Positions 30,849 to 30,863 of a stretch of 30,863 nt of DNA are shown piece by piece (the first letter of the stretch is position 1; the number at the start of each line of letters is the position of its first letter). The notes under the pieces are model-generated. The model did not search any database. It worked only from the letters and a program-made list of their open reading frames with translations, and was not told the origin of the DNA. This DNA comes from Methanomassiliicoccales archaeon UBA147 (GTDB lineage Archaea; Thermoplasmatota; Thermoplasmata; SG8-5), in assembly GCA_002496385.1 (NCBI GenBank), contig DAJR01000064.1:1-30863 (forward strand), given 5' to 3'. The position numbers and the translations under genes were made by a program.

Positions 30849-30863
30849 AGATGCCGAGAACCC

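Overview
The window reads as a chromosome segment of an archaeon. Genes open with TATA boxes about 26 bp before leaderless or short-leader starts, there is an archaeal Cdc48/VAT ATPase, mevalonate-pathway genes of the archaeal type, KaiC-like and winged-helix regulators, and a PEF-CTERM-like surface-protein tail. Abundant zinc-ribbon membrane proteins and a Thr-Asn-Gly-Leu repeat linker suggest Thermoplasmatota, probably an uncultured member. That placement is inference; the domain Archaea is much safer.

Layout. 1-380: a tRNA-Ser(CGA) gene split in its T-loop by a 114-nt structured intron, then a T-run terminator and the copper-ATPase promoter. 379-2601: CopA. 2648-6827: a mevalonate block of mevalonate kinase, a UbiD-family decarboxylase (anhydromevalonate-phosphate decarboxylase), a small LpdD-like protein, and the large and small subunits of phosphomevalonate dehydratase (aconitase X type). 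Together these take mevalonate to isopentenyl phosphate by the modified archaeal route; HMG-CoA reductase, isopentenyl phosphate kinase and UbiX are not in the window. 6885-9355: Cdc48/VAT with a C-terminal proteasome-docking tail, and a PRC-barrel protein. 9484-15105: three paralogous zinc-ribbon/two-helix membrane proteins of 140, 388 and 1,336 residues, the last with 17 complete zinc ribbons.

15106-17371: a convergent intergenic region with repeats and an 11-bp inverted repeat, then (minus strand) a B12-dependent acyl-CoA mutase large subunit whose specificity residues look like isobutyryl-CoA mutase rather than methylmalonyl-CoA mutase, then an AT-rich gap with inverted GTGAATAGT/ACTATTCAC arrays. 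17372-18138 (minus): a winged-helix protein and a small beta-rich protein. 18251-27865 (minus): a single gene for a 3,204-residue protein with a cytoplasmic TPR/HhH/zinc-ribbon head, a TNGL repeat linker, a membrane helix, about 2,430 outside residues of adhesin-like modules, and a PEF-CTERM-like tail. 27995-29826 (minus): a three-gene set of small Cys/His protein, KaiC-like ATPase and winged-helix regulator. 29913-30848: an EamA/DMT transporter.

The best candidates for something undescribed are the T-loop-split tRNA-Ser with its folded intron, the LpdD-like protein inside the mevalonate operon, and the zinc-ribbon membrane family, which shares domain types (zinc ribbon, HhH, membrane anchor) with the giant surface protein.
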